From: Pseudomonadota bacterium
GTDB lineage: Bacteria; Pseudomonadota; Alphaproteobacteria; Sphingomonadales; Sphingomonadaceae
Reading direction: 5' to 3'
DNA length: 13,376 nucleotides
NCBI GenBank assembly: GCA_023387085.1
Contig: JAEWIL010000109.1
Span: 1-13,376 of the forward strand
Shown here piece by piece: positions 12,436-13,376 of the stretch. Position 1 is the first letter of the stretch; each line of letters starts with the position of its first letter. The notes under the pieces are model-generated. The model did no database searches and was not told the DNA's origin. It worked only from the letters and a program-made list of their open reading frames with translations. The translations under genes were made by a program, and so were the position numbers.

Positions 12436-13257
12436 CTACTTCACCACCCGGTCGGCCTGATCGATCGTGCCGCCCACCTCACGGTCCTCGGTATAGCGAA
12501 TCTGCACCGGTCCCTTGAGCTTCGCGGCAAGCTCGGGCGGGACGCGAAGCGACACTGTCCGCGCGCCGACCTCGGGATAGACGGCGATACCGCGCGCGAG
12601 CAGCAGCGGTTCGGCGACACCGGGCCGCGTGACCTCGATATCGCCATAGACCGAGCGGGTTCCCCCGCGCGTCAGCGCGAATTCAAACGCGGGGCCATCT
12701 TTCGTCTCGGCGACCCAGGCGTCACCGATCTTCGCCGTCGCGGCCAGGTCGCCGACGCGAACGATGATCGGGATCGTGATGCCATAGATCGGGGTCAGCG
12801 CGATCGACACGCCGGACGAAACAGGCTTGGCGGGGTCGGCCGCCGGCGCGGCGTCGGGCACCGCACGGAACAGCATGTGCGCGCGATATTCGCCCGGCGC
12901 CAGCCCCTCGGGGATGCGGACGCCGACCCGGATCACCTGCGGCTGGTTCGGCGGCAGCGTCACGCGGCGCGGGCTGAACGCAATCATGTCGAGCGCGGCG
13001 CGTTCGGCGGGCGTGGCATTCGCCTCGTCGATCTCGTCGAGCCCGCCGTCGGGCGTCATCCGCTTGAGTTCGAGGCTGATGCGATAGGTCGCGGTTTCGC
13101 TGCCGATATTGTTGAGCACCACTTCGGTGCCGCGCGATCCGTCGAGAATGACGCGCGTCGGCGCGACGAGCAGATCGCCCGCGGCATGCGCGGGCAGGGC
13201 GGCAGCGCTCAGCGCGACCGCCGAAAACAGGCAAAAGCCCTTCAAAAGGCGTAACAT
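12436..13257 (-). CDS. PapD-like periplasmic chaperone (chaperone-usher system)
   Basis: This 273-residue protein has a signal peptide ending near ALPAHA-25. Two immunoglobulin-like domains follow. The first domain has LLVAPTRVILDGSRGTEVVL and then IAFSPRRVTLPPNQPQVIRV (about 92-111), the F1-G1 region that donates a strand to pilin subunits. GEYRAHMLF (122-130) marks the end of the first domain. Such chaperones fold and cap fimbrial subunits in the periplasm and deliver them to an outer-membrane usher. The ATG at 13257 was chosen because GGGGA (13266-13270) lies 8 nt upstream. A GTG at 13290 would add 11 residues ahead of the natural signal peptide and has poor spacing to any purine run. The usher-like gene follows after 33 bp. 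No subunit gene is in the window, but a gene does end just beyond its right edge. Confidence 0.87.
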   Translation of the reverse strand: MLRLLKGFCLFSAVALSAAALPAHAAGDLLVAPTRVILDGSRGTEVVLNNIGSETATYRISLELKRMTPDGGLDEIDEANATPAERAALDMIAFSPRRVTLPPNQPQVIRVGVRIPEGLAPGEYRAHMLFRAVPDAAPAADPAKPVSSGVSIALTPIYGITIPIIVRVGDLAATAKIGDAWVAETKDGPAFEFALTRGGTRSVYGDIEVTRPGVAEPLLLARGIAVYPEVGARTVSLRVPPELAAKLKGPVQIRYTEDREVGGTIDQADRVVK

Positions 13258-13344
13258 GAACACGATCCCCACAATCGCTTGGTTGGTCACGCCCCTGTTG
13301 CGCCATCATGGTTGATATTTCGCTAACCAATCCGAAGCGGAGCG

Positions 13345-13376
13345 AAAAAGGGCTCCGGAGGCAGATGCTCCGGAGC
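13345..13376 (-). terminator. Intrinsic terminator of a minus-strand gene beyond the window
   Basis: Read on the minus strand, GCTCCGGAG (13376-13368), a 7-nt loop, and CTCCGGAGC (13360-13352) form a 9-bp stem followed by CCTTTTT (13351-13345). This is a classic rho-independent terminator, and the stem could extend past the edge. It lies about 90 bp before the chaperone start and would end transcription from an unseen upstream gene, so the chaperone gene probably has its own promoter in 13258-13344. Confidence 0.75.

Noticed and set aside
10786..13254. An 822-codon open frame on the plus strand, antisense to the chaperone and usher-like genes
   Set aside because: Its translation is rich in Arg, His, Asp and Ala with no recognisable motif, signal or fold. 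It spans two well-supported genes and the gap between them. Long antisense frames are expected where GC-rich codon use suppresses stops.
1..13376. Search for CRISPR arrays, tRNA or rRNA genes, insertion sequences, toxin-antitoxin or phage-defence genes
   Set aside because: No regularly spaced repeats, cloverleaf sequences, transposase motifs or defence-type domains were recognised. All sizeable plausible frames are accounted for by the listed genes.

Overview
The window is GC-rich DNA (about 65% G+C by eye) that reads like an alphaproteobacterial, probably sphingomonad, chromosome. Sphingopyxis, Sphingomonas or Novosphingobium would fit. The clues are a CYP153-type P450, a degenerate pair of CCCGGGCTTGACCCGGG palindromes of the kind that litters sphingomonad intergenic DNA, a CtrA-like box, and the overall codon style. 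The genus assignment is inference.

Layout, left to right. (1) 1-1673, plus strand: the 3' end of an ABC exporter ATPase gene, translationally coupled to its ABC-2/NatB-type permease. (2) 1674-1920: a 247-bp spacer with a REP-like inverted repeat pair, then a candidate promoter/operator. (3) 1921-3724, plus strand: a CYP153-family cytochrome P450 followed by a Tat-exported-looking MsrB methionine sulfoxide reductase. (4) 7569-3732, minus strand: a tight three-gene operon of an FAD-dependent amine-oxidase/UDP-galactopyranose-mutase-like protein, a small GtrA-type membrane protein, and a 615-residue polytopic GT-C-type membrane protein. It looks like an envelope glycan or lipid-linked sugar module of unknown product. 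(5) 8366-7671, minus strand: a YafY-type HTH/WYL regulator, divergent from a glutathione S-transferase-like gene (8496-9107, plus). A perfect 9-bp inverted repeat lies between them. (6) 9244-9615, plus strand: a small secreted protein with an Arg/Tyr/Asp-rich tandem repeat and a duplicated glycine zipper. (7) 13257-9622, minus strand: a PapD-like periplasmic chaperone gene followed by a 926-residue non-canonical usher-like outer-membrane protein with an Sdr-like, calcium-loop-bearing C-terminal region. The window ends with the intrinsic terminator of a further minus-strand gene that lies outside it.

The genes are mostly about the cell envelope: an exporter, periplasmic methionine repair, glycan assembly, and surface-fibre assembly. 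Two stress or catabolic functions (P450 and GST) are mixed in. The two clusters most worth following up are the FAD protein/GtrA/GT-C operon and the unusual chaperone-usher pair. No CRISPR array, tRNA, rRNA, insertion sequence, phage gene or defence system was seen. Long open frames antisense to the real genes are products of GC-rich codon use.
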